This document shows positions 42,491 through 53,911 of a DNA stretch of 64,000 nucleotides, piece after piece. This DNA comes from Kingdonia uniflora (taxonomy: Eukaryota; Streptophyta; Magnoliopsida; Ranunculales; Circaeasteraceae). The position numbers were made by a program, and so were the translations under genes. The notes under the pieces were generated by a model that did not search any database, had not been told where the DNA came from, and was given only the letters and a program-made list of their open reading frames with translations. Within the stretch, counting starts at the first letter, position 1, and each line of letters starts with the position of its first letter. The stretch lies in contig JACGCM010002742.1 in assembly GCA_014058105.1 (NCBI GenBank), positions 310,001-374,000 on the forward strand, given 5' to 3'.

Positions 42491-42732
42491 GCGATCTAAA
42501 GCATCGGAGAGGTATGAAATAGGTTTCGGTCAAAAATTAAAGCTGGGAGTATTGCGATTCATTTGGCAACTATCTTAACATATTGTTATTCGAAACGAAA
42601 CTCTCTATATAGCGATCTAAAGCATCGGAGAGGTACGAAATAGGTTTCGGCCAAAAATTGAAGCTGAGAGTATTGCAATTCATTTGGTAACTATCCTAAC
42701 ATATTGTTAGTCGAAACGAAACTCTCTAAACA
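42491..42732 (+). repeat. Tandem duplication of a shortened (121-bp) monomer
   Basis: GCGATCTAAAGCATCGGAGA starts at 42491 and again at 42612. The two 121-bp units share otherwise rare features (AAATAGGTTTCGG, GAAACTCTCTA), so a monomer with a ~47-bp deletion was then duplicated. Confidence 0.75.
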
Positions 42733-43539
42733 GATCGAACATCTCAAATGACTTGCCGGTAGCCAAGCTTCTAAGAATTGTGATCTAAAGCATCGGAGAC
42801 GTACGAAATCGGTACCGGTCAATAATTCAAACCGGGAGTATTGCGATTCATTTGTTAAATATTCTTGCATATTGTCGTTCGAAACAAAACTCTTAAAAAT
42901 GATCCAACCTCTCAAACAAATTGTTGCTAACCAAGTTTCTCATAATTGTGATCTAAAGCATCGGAGAAGTATGATATTCGTACCGGTCAAAAATTCCAAC
43001 TGGGAGTATTGCGATTCATTTGGAAACAATCCTAGCATATTGCTAGTCAAAACGAAACACTTAAAAATGATCCAAACTATCAAACGAATTTACGGTTGCC
43101 AAGCATCTCATAATTGCGATCTAAAGTATCTGTGAGGTATAAAATCCGTATCGGTCAAAAATTTAAACCGGGTGTATTGCGATACATTTGGTGACTATCC
43201 TAGCATGGTGTCGGTCTAAACCAAACTCTTAAAAGCGATCCAACCACCGAAACGAGTTGCCGATAGCTAAGCTTTTCCAAATTGTAATCTAAGGCATCGG
43301 TGAGGTACAAAATCCGTACCGGTCTAAAATTCAAACCAGGTGTATTTCGAATCATTTGGCAACTATCCTTGCATCAATTTAGTTGAAACAAAATTCTTAA
43401 AAATGATCCTACCTCTCAAATGACATGCCGGTAGCAAAAATTCTCTTAATTGCGATCTAGAGCATCGGGTAGGTACAAAATCGGTACCAGTGAAAAATTC
43501 AAACCGGTATTATAGCGATTCATTTGGTAACCATCCAAG

Positions 43540-43551
43540 CTTGTTTTCGGT
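43540..43551 (+). repeat. TSD, left copy, of the truncated LINE
   Basis: CTTGTTTTCGGT, the end of satellite sequence before the insertion. The right copy is CTTGCTTTCGGT at 44154-44165, one mismatch over 12 bp. Confidence 0.8.
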
Positions 43552-43608
43552 ATTATAGCATCAGAGTTTTCTATCTAGCACAATTATAAGAAAGCAAACA
43601 GTTGTTCT

Positions 43609-43854
43609 TTGGTGTTCAGGCTCTTCTTTATTAAGAAGTTGTCCCACGTTCTACAGAGCTCCTTCCTTTTTATTTCATACATGAGGGTTAGTCCCTCCGC
43701 TTGCCTTCCAAAAAGAAAAAATAGTTGTGCTCATTGGTTAGGTGCTTATCAAGTTGTAATTGGTGAATCCATTCTTTCCCCTAGTAGCATTCCTTGTGAC
43801 TTGCAAGCCCTGATTGACTATGATGCTAATGGTGATGAGTTTGTTAGGAAGTAA
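43609..43854 (+). pseudogene. LINE ORF2 C-terminus (RNase H tail) remnant
   Basis: Open frame of 81 residues whose last ~45 residues match the end of plant LINE RNase H-like regions: NSCAHWLGA, a form of the ANxCADxLA motif, then SPSSIPCDLQALIDYDANG and a stop. The first ~35 residues do not resemble the family and may be degraded or foreign. It is too short to be functional and has no catalytic core. The start codon is arbitrary because the element is 5'-truncated. Confidence 0.7.
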
Positions 43855-44141
43855 TTCTCTTGATGGTTTTGATAGCTGGTTGGGGTATGCATGGGAAGTA
43901 CAGATGAGTTGTTGATCCATATCACCATCCATCCTTAGCTCCTTTGTTGAGGATCTGAAGAATTTTTATCAATTGTACTGCAGTTCATTCTTGTTTGTGG
44001 GATGAAGCTGTCCTTTAGCTTTACCTTGTTTTTGTATTCTTTTTCTTCCTTTGAGCTCTTCCACATTGAAGAGTTTACTTTTGTATATTTTGTTAATCTA
44101 TAGAGCAGGGGGGGTCTGCTTTCAACCCCAGCATAACCTTC
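43855..44141 (+). other. 3' UTR of the truncated LINE
   Basis: Non-coding stretch between the ORF2 stop and the tail, T-rich in its middle, containing GGTTGGGGTATGC just after the stop. The large LINE has GGTTGGGGTGTGC at the equivalent place, which supports their relationship. The rest of this UTR has no counterpart in the large LINE. Confidence 0.65.
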
Positions 44142-44153
44142 AAAAAAAAAAAA
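44142..44153 (+). other. Oligo(A) tail of the truncated LINE
   Basis: Twelve A residues directly before the right TSD copy, as expected for target-primed reverse transcription. Confidence 0.85.
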
Positions 44154-44165
44154 CTTGCTTTCGGT
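44154..44165 (+). repeat. TSD, right copy, of the truncated LINE
   Basis: CTTGCTTTCGGT, matching 43540-43551 with one C/T difference. Satellite continues with TCAAAACGAAACTC. Confidence 0.8.
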
Positions 44166-47100
44166 CAAAACGAAACTCTTAAAAAAATCTAACCTCACAA
44201 ACGAGTTGCTGGTCGCCATTCACCTCCTTATTGATATCTAAAGCGTCAGAGAGTTATGAAATCCGTACCGGTCAAAAATTCAAACTAGGAGTATATCAAT
44301 TAATTTAGGAATATTCATAGCATGTTGTCGGGTGAGATCAAACTCATTAAAACGATCGAACCTCACAAATGAGTTGTCGGTAGCCAAGCTTCCCTGAATT
44401 GCGATATAAATCATCGGAGAGGTACAAAATCCCATCCGGTCAAAAATTTAAACCGGGAATTTTACGATTCATTTGGGAACAAACCAAGTATGCTGTCGGC
44501 AGATACAAAACTCTTAAAATAAACAACCTCACAAAATGAGTTGCCGGTAGCCAAGCATCACCGAATTGCGATCTAAAGCATCATAGTGGTACAAAATCTG
44601 TGCCAGTCAAAAATTCAAACCGGGTATATTGCGATTCATTTGGTAACTATCCTAGCATGAATTTGGTCGAAGCTAAACTCTTAAAAGCGCTCAAACCTCT
44701 AAAACGACTTGCCGGCAGCAAAACTTCTTAGAATTACGATCTAAACCATCAGTGAAATACGAAATCCGTACCAGTCAAAAATTCAAATTTGGTATATTGC
44801 GATTCACTTGGTAAATATCCTAGTTTGTTGTCGGTCGAAACAAAACTCTTTAAAGCGATCCAACATCCCAAACGAGTTGTCGGTAGCCATACTTCTCTAA
44901 ATTGCAATATAAAGCATCAGAGAGGTACGAGATCCGTACCGGTCAAAAATTCAAATCGGGAGTATTGCGATTCATTTGGTAATTATCCTTGCATATTGTC
45001 GGTCGAAGCGAAACTCTTAAAGGCGATCCAACCTCTAAAACGAGTTGCCGGAGGCCAAGCTTCCCCGAATTGAGATCAAAAGCATCGTAAAGGTACGAAA
45101 TCCATACCGGTTAAAAATTCAAACTGGAAGTATTGCGATTCATTTGGTCACTATCCTAGCTTGTATTTGGTCAAAATGAAACAGTTAAAATTTTTGAAAC
45201 CTCACAAACAACTTGCCTGTTACAAAGCTTCTCTGAATAGCGATCTAAATCATCGGAGATGTATTTAATCCTTACCGGTCAAAAATTCTAACTGGGAGTA
45301 TTGCGGTTCATGTGGTAACTATCCTAGCATGTTGTCTATCGAAACGAAAGACTGCAAAATGATCCAACCTCTCGAACGAGTTGCCCGTAATCAAACTTCT
45401 TTGAATTGCCATTCATATGGTCACTATCCTAGTATATATTTAGTCGAATGGAAATACTTAAAAATGATGAAACCTCACAAACGACTTGCCGGTAGCCAAA
45501 CTTTTCTGAATGGCAATCTAAAGCATCGGATAGGTACGAAATTCGTATCGGTCAAAAATTCAAACCGGGAGTATTGCTATTCATTTGGGAACAATCCTAG
45601 TATGTTGTCGGGCGTGAAAAAACTCTTAAAAATGATCCAACCTGTCAAACGAGTTGCTGGTTGAAAGCCTCTCCGAATAGTGATACAAAGCTTCGAAGAG
45701 GTATGAAATCTGTACCGGTCAAAAAATTAAACTGGAAGTATTGCTAGTCATTTGGTAACTATCCTCGCAAACGACCTTCCGGTAGCCAAGCTTCAAAGAA
45801 TTGAGATCTAAAACATCGGAGAGGTTTGAAATCAGTACCGGTAAAAAATTTAAAACGGGAGTATTGCGATTCATTTAGTAACTTTCCTAGCATGCATTTG
45901 ATTAAAGAGAAACTCTTAAAAATGATCTAACCCATCAAACGACTTCTTGGTAGGATAGCATCTCTGGATAGCGATCTAAACCATCGGAGAAGTATGAAAT
46001 CGGTACCGGTCAAAAATTCAAGCTGGAATTATAGCGATTCATTTGGTAACAATCCTAGCAAGTTTTCGCACAAAACAAAACTCTTAAAAAATATCCCACC
46101 TCTAAAACGAGTTGCTTGTAACCATGCTTCTCCGTATTCCGATCTAAAGTGTCGGAGAGGTACAAAATCCGTACCGGTCAAAAATTCAAATCGGGAGTAT
46201 ATCAATTCATTTTGGAATAATCCTAGCATGTTGTTGGGCGTGACCAAACTCTTTAAAATGATGAAACCTCTCAAATGAGTTGCCAGTTTCCAAGCTTCTC
46301 TGAATAGCGATCTAAAGTATAGGAGTATTGCGATTCATTTGGTAACTATCCTTGCATATTGTTAGTCGAAACGAAACTCATTTGAGATTCATTAGGGAAT
46401 AATCCTAGCATGTTGTCGGGCGAGAAAAAATACTTAAAAGCGATCCAACCTCTCAAATGAGTTGTCGGTAACCATACTTCTCCGAATTGCGATCTAGACC
46501 ATCAAAGAGGTACCAAATCCGTACCAGTCAAAAATTCAAATCGGGAGTATTGCAATTCATTTGGTAACTATTCTAGCATGGTCTCGGTCGAAACAAAAAT
46601 CTTAAAATCGTTCAACCTCTCAAACGAGTTGCCGGCAGCCAAGCTTTTACAAATTGCGATCTAAAAGCATCGGAGAAGTAAAAAATCCGTTCGGGTCTAA
46701 AATTAAAACCGGGTGTATTGCGATTCTTTGCAGAACAATCCTAGCATGTTGTCGGGCGATACGAAAGCCCTAGAAATGATCCAAACTCTCAGACGAGTTG
46801 TCGGCAGTCAAGCTTCTCATAATTGCGATCTAAACCATCGGTGAGGTTCGAAATCCGTACCGGTCAAAAATTCAAACTTGGATTATTGCAATTCAATTGG
46901 TAAATATCCTAGCATGTTGTCGATCGAAATGAAACTCTTAAAAATGATCCAACTTTTAAAACGAGTTGCCGGCAGCCAAGCTTCTCCGCATTGCTATCTG
47001 AAGCATCGGAGTGGTACGAAATCCATACTGGTCTAAAATTCAAATCAGGAGTATTGCAATTCATTTGGTAACTATCCTAGCATTTATTTGGTCAAAGCAA

Positions 47101-49390
47101 AATTCTTAAAAATGATCCTAGCTTTTAAATGACATGCCGGTAGCAAAGCTTCTCTTAATAGCGACCTAAAGCAACAGAGAGGTACAAAATTGGTACTGGT
47201 CAATAATTCGAACGGGGATTATAGCGATTTATTTGGTAACCATCCAAGATTTTTTTCAGTCAAAACAAAACTCTTAAAAAATATCCAACCTCTCAAATGA
47301 GTTACTGGTAGCCATCCTTCACCGTATTGTGATATAAAGCGTCGGAGAGGTATAAAATCTGTACCGGTCAAAAATTAAAACCAGGACTATATTAATTCAT
47401 TTAGGAATAATCCTAGCATATTTTCAGGTGAGATGAAACTCATTAAAGCGAATGAAACTCTCAAATGAGTTGCAAGTAGTCTACGAATTACGATCAAAAA
47501 CATCGGAGAGGTAAAAAATCCTATCAGGTCAAAAATTCAAACTGGAAATATTACGATTCATTTCAGAACAATCCTAGCATATAGTCAGGCGATACAAAAG
47601 TCTTAATAATGATCCAAACTCTCAAACGAGTTGCCGGTAGCCAAGCTTCACAGAAATGCGATCTAAAGAATCGTAGAGGTACGAAATCCGTACCGGTTAA
47701 AATACAAACCGGGAGTATTACGATTCATTTGGTAACTACCCTAGAATGGTATCGGTCAAAAAAATACTCTTAAAAGCGATCTAACCTCTCAAACGAGTTG
47801 CTGGAAGCCAAGCTTCTCCAAATTGCGATCTAAAGCATCGGAGAGATACGAAATCCGAACCGGTAAAAAATTCAAGCCGGGAGTATATCAATTCATTTAG
47901 GAACAATCCTAGCATGTTGTTAGGCGTGACCCAACTTTTTAAAATGATCGAACCACTCAAATTAGTTGCCGTTAGCCAAGCTTCTCCGAATTGCGATCTA
48001 AAGCATCGGAGAGGTACAAAATCTGTACAAGTCAAAAATTCAAGCCGGGAGTATTACGATTCATTTGGTAACTATCTTTGCATATATTTGGTTGTAACGA
48101 AGCTCTTAAAAATGATCCAACCTCTCAAGAGACTTGCCATAAGCAAAGCTTCTTTGAATATCGATCTAAAGCATTGGAGAGGTACATAATCGATATCGGT
48201 CAAAAATTCAAACTGGGATTATTGCGATCCATTTGGTAACAATCCTAGCATGTTTTTGGTCAAGACAAAAATCTTAAAAATTATCCAACCACTCAAACAG
48301 GTTGCTGGCAGTAATGCTTCTCCGAATTGCGATCTAAAGCATCGGAGGGTTACAAAATCCGTGCCGGTCAAAAATTTAACCGGGAGTATATCAATTGATT
48401 TAGGAACAATCCTAGCATGTTGTCGGGCGTGACAAAGCTTATAGAATTGATCGAACCTCTTAAATGAGTTACCGTTAGCCAAGCTTCTACGAATTCCTAT
48501 CAAAAGCATTGAAGAGGTTTAAAATATGTTCTGGTCAAAAATTTGAACCGGGAGTATTGCGATTCATTTGGTAACTATCCTAGCATTGTGTTGGTCGAAA
48601 CGATACTCTTAAAAATGATTTAACTTCTCAAACGAGCTGCCGTTAGCCAAGCTTCCCCAAATTACAATATAAAGCATCGGCGAGTTGCTAAATCCCTGCC
48701 GGTCAAAAACTCAAACTAGGAGTACTGCAATTCATTTCATAACTATCCTAGCATGGTGTCGGTCGAAACGAAAATCTTTAAAGCGATCTAACCTCACAAA
48801 TGAGTTGCCGCAAGCCAAGCTTCTACAAAATGCAATCTAAAGCATCGGAGAGGTACGAAATCCGTAACGGTAAAACTTTCCAACCGGTAGTATTGCCATT
48901 CATTTGGTAACTATCCTAGCATGCATTTGGTTGGAATTAAGCTCTTAAAAATGATCTAACCTCTCAAATGAGTTGTCGGTAGTAAAGCATCCCTGAATAG
49001 TGATCTAAAGCATCGAAAAAGTACGTAATCGGTACCGGCCAAAAATTCAAACCGGGATTATAGCGATTCATTTGGTAACAATCATAACATGTTTTCGATC
49101 AAAGCACAACTCTTCAAAAATATCCATCCTCTAAAATGAGTGTTGGTAGCCATGCTTCTTCGTAATGCGATCTAGCACGTCTGAGAGGTACGAAATCCGT
49201 TCCAGTCAAAAATTCAAACCGGAAGTATATCAATTTAGTTAGGAACAATCCTAGCATGTTGTCTGGCATGACCAAACTCTTTAAAATGATCGAGCCTCTC
49301 AAATGGGTTGCCGCTATCCAAGCTTTTCCGAATTGCGATCTAAAACATCAGAGCGGTACAAAATCCGTTCCGGTCAAAAATTCAATCCGG

Positions 49391-49690
49391 GAATATTGCG
49401 ATTCATTTCGGAAAGTCCAAACATGTTGTCGGGCGATATGAAACCCTTAAAAGCGTATCAACCTCCCAAACGAGTTGCGAGTAGCCAAGCTTCTCCAAAT
49501 TGCGATCTAAAGCTTCAAAAAGGTACAAAATCCGCTCGGGAATATTGCGATTCATTTCGGAAAGTCCAAACATGTTGTCGGGTGATATGAAACTCTTAAA
49601 AGCGTATCAACCTCTCAAACGAGTTGCGAGTAGCAAAGCTTCTCCAAATTACGATCTAAAGCTTCGGAAATGTACAAAATCCGCTCGGGT
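49391..49690 (+). repeat. Tandem duplication of a 149-bp shortened monomer
   Basis: GAATATTGCGATTCATTTCG starts at 49391 and 49540. The unit is 149 bp because part of the TCAAAAATTCAAACC segment is missing at the join (CCGCTCGGGAATATTG). The two units differ at only a few positions (for example CCC/CTC and CAAAAAGG/CGGAAATG), so this is one of the younger events in the array. Confidence 0.8.
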
Positions 49691-50491
49691 CAAAAATTTA
49701 AACCGGGTCGATTTATTATAGAACATATCTAGCATGTTGTCGTGCGATACCAAAGTCTTTAAAATGGTCCAAACTCGTAAATGAATTACCGGTTGTAAAG
49801 CTTCTCAGAATTACGATTTAAACTATCGATAAGGTATGAAATCCGTGTCGATCAAAAATTCAAACCTGGAGTATTGCGATTCATTTGGTTAATATCTTCG
49901 TATGTTGTCGGTCGAAACAAAACTCTTTAAAACGATCTAACCTTTCAAATGAGTTGTCAGTAGCCATACTTCTCCGAACTGCAATCTAAAGCATTAGAGA
50001 GGTACGAAATCCGTACCAGTAAAATTTTTAAATCGGGAGTATTGTGATTCATTTGGTAACTATCCTATCATATTGCCGGTCGAAACGAAACTCCTAAAAA
50101 TAATCCATCCTCTAAAACGAGTTATCGGTAGCCAAGCTTCTCCGAATTGAGATCAAAAGCATCGGAGAGGTACGAAATCAATGCCGATCAAAAATTAAAA
50201 CCGGGAGTATTGCGATTCAGTTTGTCACAATCCTAGCATGTATTTTGTCCAAACAAAACTCTTTAAAATGATGAAACCTCTCAAACAACTTGACAGTAGC
50301 AAGGCTTCTCTGAATAGCGATCTAAAGTACCAGAGAGGTACGAAATTCGTACCGGTCAAAAATTTAAACCGGGAGTATTGCGATTCATTTGGTATCTATC
50401 CTAGCATGAATTTGGTCAAAATGAAATTCTTCACAACAATCCTACCTCTCAAATGACATGCTGGCAGTAAAGCTTCTCCTAATAGCAATCT

Positions 50492-50506
50492 AAAGCATCG
50501 GAGAGG
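50492..50506 (+). repeat. Probable TSD, left copy, of the large LINE
   Basis: AAAGCATCGGAGAGG, the last satellite bases before the LINE. The proposed right copy at 56194-56208 is AAGGCATTGGAGTGA: same length and register but with several mismatches, so the duplication is decayed and its exact edges are uncertain. Confidence 0.55.
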
Positions 50507-50507
50507 G

Positions 50508-51320
50508 ATGGGGGCAAAGCCAAAGAGCTCAATGTGTAATACACCATCAATTTTTTGGGGGGTTAAACGCCTTTTACCTGGTGCTTTGAACTCCAATTGG
50601 GATTTGAGAAAGAGCGTTAGAGTGGAATCTAAGCTTGATATGCATTTCCTTATGAGCGAGTGCAGGGAGGTGGTGACGGAGCCAGTTAAACTTATACCCC
50701 AAACATGGCCATTTGCAAATAAAAATGAGTTTGCCATTTTTACTAACATGATTGTTGATTGTATAGGTACTCGTTACTCTTGTTGGGAAGACCTCCTAGA
50801 ACAGTTTTCTGGGAGGGATAACATGAGTGAGTGGAGAGGTCTTCAATGTTACTGTTGGAGGGTAAGAGTGAGAGCTGAGGGTCCCTCTTTCAGGAGCCTG
50901 ACCAATGGGTGGATTGTTAAGCATAGTATCTGTAATGGCTACTGGAATTTGAGTGGGTTTGGCCTTCATTCTAGGTGTTTCATTGCTAGATACAATGTTG
51001 TCAACACCCCCACAAGTCATGGATGGAGTGTAAACCCCAGTAGCTGTAATGGCCACTGAAACTTGAGTGGGCTTGGCCTTCAGTCCAGGTGCTTCATTAT
51101 TAGCTTAAAGGGTTTCAGCACTTACATTTTGTCCTCCTCTTACCCTTCCATCACCCATTTTTGTGTGGGTTTTATTGAATTTAGGTACTCCATTTGGTAT
51201 ATAACCCTTAGGGTGGACATAGCTGGGCTAGGCTCCTTATCCACCTCTATAAGGTTAGAAATCTCTGTGAGTCCTTTATTCATACTCACTCCTATTGTTG
51301 TATACACTATAGTATCCTAA
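50508..51320 (+). pseudogene. ORF1-position frame of the LINE, unrecognised, one stop
   Basis: An open frame of 183 codons from 50508 ends at a TGA (51057-51059), and the same frame stays open to 51320. I see no DUF4283 or CCHC zinc knuckle of typical plant LINE ORF1 proteins, so its identity rests on position only. It contains an imperfect 114-bp (38-codon) direct repeat: 50926-50989 against 51040-51103, both encoding NLSG(F/L)GL(H/Q)SRCFI-like peptides. The opposite strand is also open over 50796-51056, so the coding strand is not certain. Confidence 0.35.
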
Positions 51321-51824
51321 GTAAAGGTCTTCCTAATGAGTGGAAAGAGGGTAGCTGGGATAAGCTCCTTCCTCTTTCCTACTTACTAGGTCTCAATCTT
51401 TCTTACTATAATGGAACACAGAATGGAGAACTTTGTTTACCATCTTGCAGGTACAGACAAGGACAGGAGCAGAAGACTCTTGAGACAACATCTCAAGAAT
51501 GCCTATATAAGGGGTAAGGAGAGGGGAGTGCACCATGGATGTTGGGGCCTAGCTGCTATAGTATTGGTGTTATCCTATTGAGGGGATCTTACTAACTCTG
51601 AAGATAGCCCCAACATTGTAAAGGCTAGAAACTCAACTCCTCACCAAGGAAAGGGAGTGTTTATTTACTGAATGTTATGGTACAGGTGCCACTAATCCTA
51701 GGAAGGTCACTTACATCGCCAGGACTACTAGCACTTGGCTGGGAAACCATTGCGTTTGTAACATTAAGGAGGAGAGAGGCCATCAGAAGCCAGGTAAGGG
51801 GAGTAAGTGGTATCTACTTGAATT
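51321..51824 (+). other. LINE region between ORF1-like frame and ORF2
   Basis: About 500 bp of unique LINE sequence with stops in all forward frames. I see no conserved domain. It probably represents decayed ORF1 C-terminus plus spacer before the ORF2 start at 51825. Confidence 0.5.
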
Positions 51825-52540
51825 ATGAATCACAATATAGAAATATGGAACACTAGGGGGCTGAATAACCAAATAAAGCAAAGAGAAGTTAAACAGCTTA
51901 TTCATAATCACAATCTTGCTTTAGTTGGGCTGGTAGAAACCAAAGTTAGGAATGGGAGGGAAATTTTTATTATTAACTCAATGTGCCCTAGTTGGAGCCA
52001 TGTTACTTGTAATAGTGCCTGTAAGGGTAGGATGTTTCTTTGTTAGGACAGCCAAGCCCTTAAAGTCACAATTATAAGAGTGTCTCTGCAAGCTATTCAT
52101 TGTTTGATAACTGTAAGAGACATTACTTTCTTGTTCTCTCTTGTGTATGCCTCTAACTGCTGCAGGGAAAGAGATAGCTTGTGGGAAGAAATTACAAATG
52201 TTGCAAACAGCTTTACTAACCCTTGGATCTTGGTAAGGGACTTCAACTCTTGCTTCTCTAGCCATGATAAGGTGGGTGGCAGAGTGGTTTTGAGCTCAAT
52301 TGTTGAAAAGTACGCAGATTTGCTTAATGTCACCAAATTACAAGACCTGAAGTATAGTGGATGTAGATACACATGGGCTAATAGAAGAATTAGCGAAGAC
52401 AACATGATGACAAAGATTGACAGAATACTTGTTAATGAGAGGTGGGGGGATGTGTTTTGTGCATCTGAAGCAGAGTTCCTTCCACCCAATATATCAGATC
52501 ATTGCCCTGCCATTGTCAGAGTTTATGAGGGTGGTCCAAG
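51825..52540 (+). other. AP-like endonuclease domain (EEP family) of ORF2
   Basis: Motifs in order: WNTRGLN (N-terminal Asn), LVGLVETKV (metal-binding Glu), LVYASN, VRDFNS (corresponding to the usual GDFN, with Gly replaced by Arg), CRYTWAN, KIDRILVN and NISDHCP (catalytic Asp-His pair). The order and spacing fit L1 endonucleases, which cut the target strand that primes reverse transcription. One nonsense codon (52044) splits the domain; reading through it gives continuous similarity. Confidence 0.85.
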
Positions 52541-53825
52541 CCGGAAAAAGTCTTTCAAATACTATAACTTCTGGTCTGGTGAGAAAGGTTATAAGGAAGT
52601 GGTCACAGAAGCTTGGAACTTAACAGTGACTAGTAATCCTATGCAGAAGCTAAAGCAAAGGATGAATAAAGTTAAGAATGGGCTTAAAGAATGGAGATAT
52701 AGTAAGGGCCATACTGATACTTTACTGAAAGAAGCTGGAGACAATCTAACAGAAATCCAGAAAAAGATTTAGGATAACCCTTTGGATGACAGCCTTACAG
52801 TAGCAGAAGGGCAGGCTCTTAGAACATATGATGACTTAGCCACGAAAGAAGAAGCAAAACTTAAACAAATTTCTAGAATTAACTGGCTGAAACTGGGGGA
52901 TGCTAACAATGCTTACTTTCATAGAGCAGTTAGCCAAAAAATCATGGAACTTAATCTACTCGTTCAAAGATGTTGAGGGGAGAACAATTAGTGACCCTGA
53001 TCAGGTTACATCTGCGGCATCCAACCACTTCAAGAACTTATTAGGAATGGGGAAAAAGGTTATTGATACTAACATAATAAAAAACCTGAAGTATAAGTAG
53101 AGGTGAAGAATGAAGATCACTTTGAATTGATCAAGGATGTGGAGGATTGTGAAATTAGAGATGCCTTATTCTCTATTCCTACGTCAAAGAGCCCTGGTCC
53201 TGATAGATTTAATTCCCAATTCTTCCAATTCAATTGGGATCTTATTAGGAAAGACTACAGCAAGGCAGTGCTAAATTTCTTCCAAAAGTCTAAGATGCAC
53301 TCAACTATAAATGCAACTGCAATTACTCTTATCCCTAAGGTGCCTAATCCTTCTAACTTTGATGAGTATAGGCCTATCTCATGTTGCAATGTTATTTATA
53401 AAATCATCTCTAAGATAATAGCAAATCCTATGAAAGAGGTGTTAAATCCTTTAGTTAGTGAGAACCAGTCTACCTTTATAGAGGTAAGAAATATCTCAGA
53501 TAATCTACTAATTGCCCATGAGTTAGTCAGGAATTATCACAAGGATTGGATTGAATCTAAGTGTACTACACAAATTGACTTTAAGGAAAGCTTATGATTT
53601 AGTGCAATGGGAGTCAATCACATCCTTGACGCTTGCTCTAAATTTCCCAAATATTTTTGTGGGCTGGATTTTTCAATGTATATCTACTACTCACTTTTCC
53701 ATATCTATGAATGGTTCTCTAGAAGGGTTTTCTATCGGGCAAAGGGGATTAAGGCAGGGAGACCCACTATCTCCCTACTTATTTGTTCTCCTTATGGAAA
53801 TGCTGAATGTGATTCTTAAACAAGA

Positions 53826-53840
53826 AGTTGGGGAAGGCAG
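53826..53840 (+). repeat. TSD, left copy, of the nested SINE
   Basis: AGTTGGGGAAGGCAG, repeated without a mismatch at 53982-53996. Confidence 0.92.
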
Positions 53841-53856
53841 GGTACAATTGGGCTCT

Positions 53857-53867
53857 TGGCCCAGTGG
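53857..53867 (+). promoter_or_regulatory. Pol III box A of the SINE
   Basis: TGGCCCAGTGG fits the tRNA-type box A pattern TRGYNNARYGG and lies 17 bp from the SINE 5' end. Confidence 0.8.
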
Positions 53868-53900
53868 TGGTTGTACCTCTCCACCTAGAGAGAGGTCGTG

Positions 53901-53911
53901 GGTTCGAAACC
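53901..53911 (+). promoter_or_regulatory. Pol III box B of the SINE
   Basis: GGTTCGAAACC is an exact match to the tRNA-type box B pattern GGTTCRANNCC. Confidence 0.88.

Larger units (their letters stand above)
1..43551 (+). repeat. Satellite array, left segment (~168-bp monomers)
   Basis: Uninterrupted head-to-tail array of one satellite family. Reading the consensus from AAACTCTTAAAAATGATCC to its next occurrence gives about 168 bp. Fixed words recur in order in nearly every monomer: ACCTCTCAAACGAGTTGCCG, AAGCTTCTCCGAATTGCGAT, GGTACGAAATCCGTACCGG, TCAAAAATTCAAACCGGGAG, ATTCATTTGGTAACTATCC. A HindIII site (AAGCTT) is kept in most monomers. Neighbouring monomers differ by many substitutions, so this is an aged, diversified array. 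All monomers lie in the same orientation. Open frames occur on both strands because 168 is a multiple of three and the consensus lacks stops in one frame per strand; I do not regard them as genes. The family is not one I can name. Confidence 0.97.
34901..43551 (+). repeat. Satellite sub-block with a different monomer order (HOR family 2)
   Basis: The same ~168-bp family without B or A monomers. An anchor variant, in which the usual GATCCAACCTCTC is replaced by an A-rich run followed by AACCTCACAAAACG, occurs at 36046 and 39101 (3055 bp apart). The variants that follow each anchor match in order for roughly 1 kb. The same anchor recurs beyond the LINEs at 44525 and 56645. Shortened monomers with deletion junctions are seen near 35075, 36510, 36780 and 38085. 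Confidence 0.6.
43552..44153 (+). mobile_element. 5'-truncated L1-type LINE (~0.6 kb)
   Basis: Non-satellite insert ending in a 12-base oligo(A) tail and flanked by a 12-bp TSD with one mismatch. The satellite register resumes directly after it. It encodes only the C-terminal end of a LINE ORF2 (to 43854), followed by a 3' untranslated region of about 290 bp. The protein end (SPSSIPCDLQALIDYDANG, last codons FVRK) parallels the end of the large LINE at 56040-56127 (SPSSIPLGLRALVEDDAKG, last codons YIRM), so the two are related but not the same subfamily: this 3' UTR is several times longer. Inserted in the same orientation as the satellite and the second LINE. Confidence 0.88.
44154..50507 (+). 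repeat. Satellite array, middle segment
   Basis: About 38 monomer equivalents of the same ~168-bp family in the same orientation. T-type monomers recur (for example near 46060, 47255, 48251 and 49090). The family 2 anchor is at 44525. Several monomers are truncated with clear deletion joints: near 45407 (GAATTGCCATTCATATGG), 45765 (CCTCGCAAACGACC) and 46317-46385. No gene or RNA is seen. Confidence 0.95.

Noticed and set aside
1..43551. CRISPR-like array (regular repeats with variable parts)
   Set aside because: Whole 168-bp units repeat with dispersed substitutions and no constant repeat/unique spacer division; the associated elements are plant LINE and SINE.
50796..51056. Minus-strand open frame in the ORF1 region, Pro/Thr-rich
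   Set aside because: It overlaps the + strand frame, has no recognised domain, and its repeated peptide is explained by the 114-bp direct repeat.
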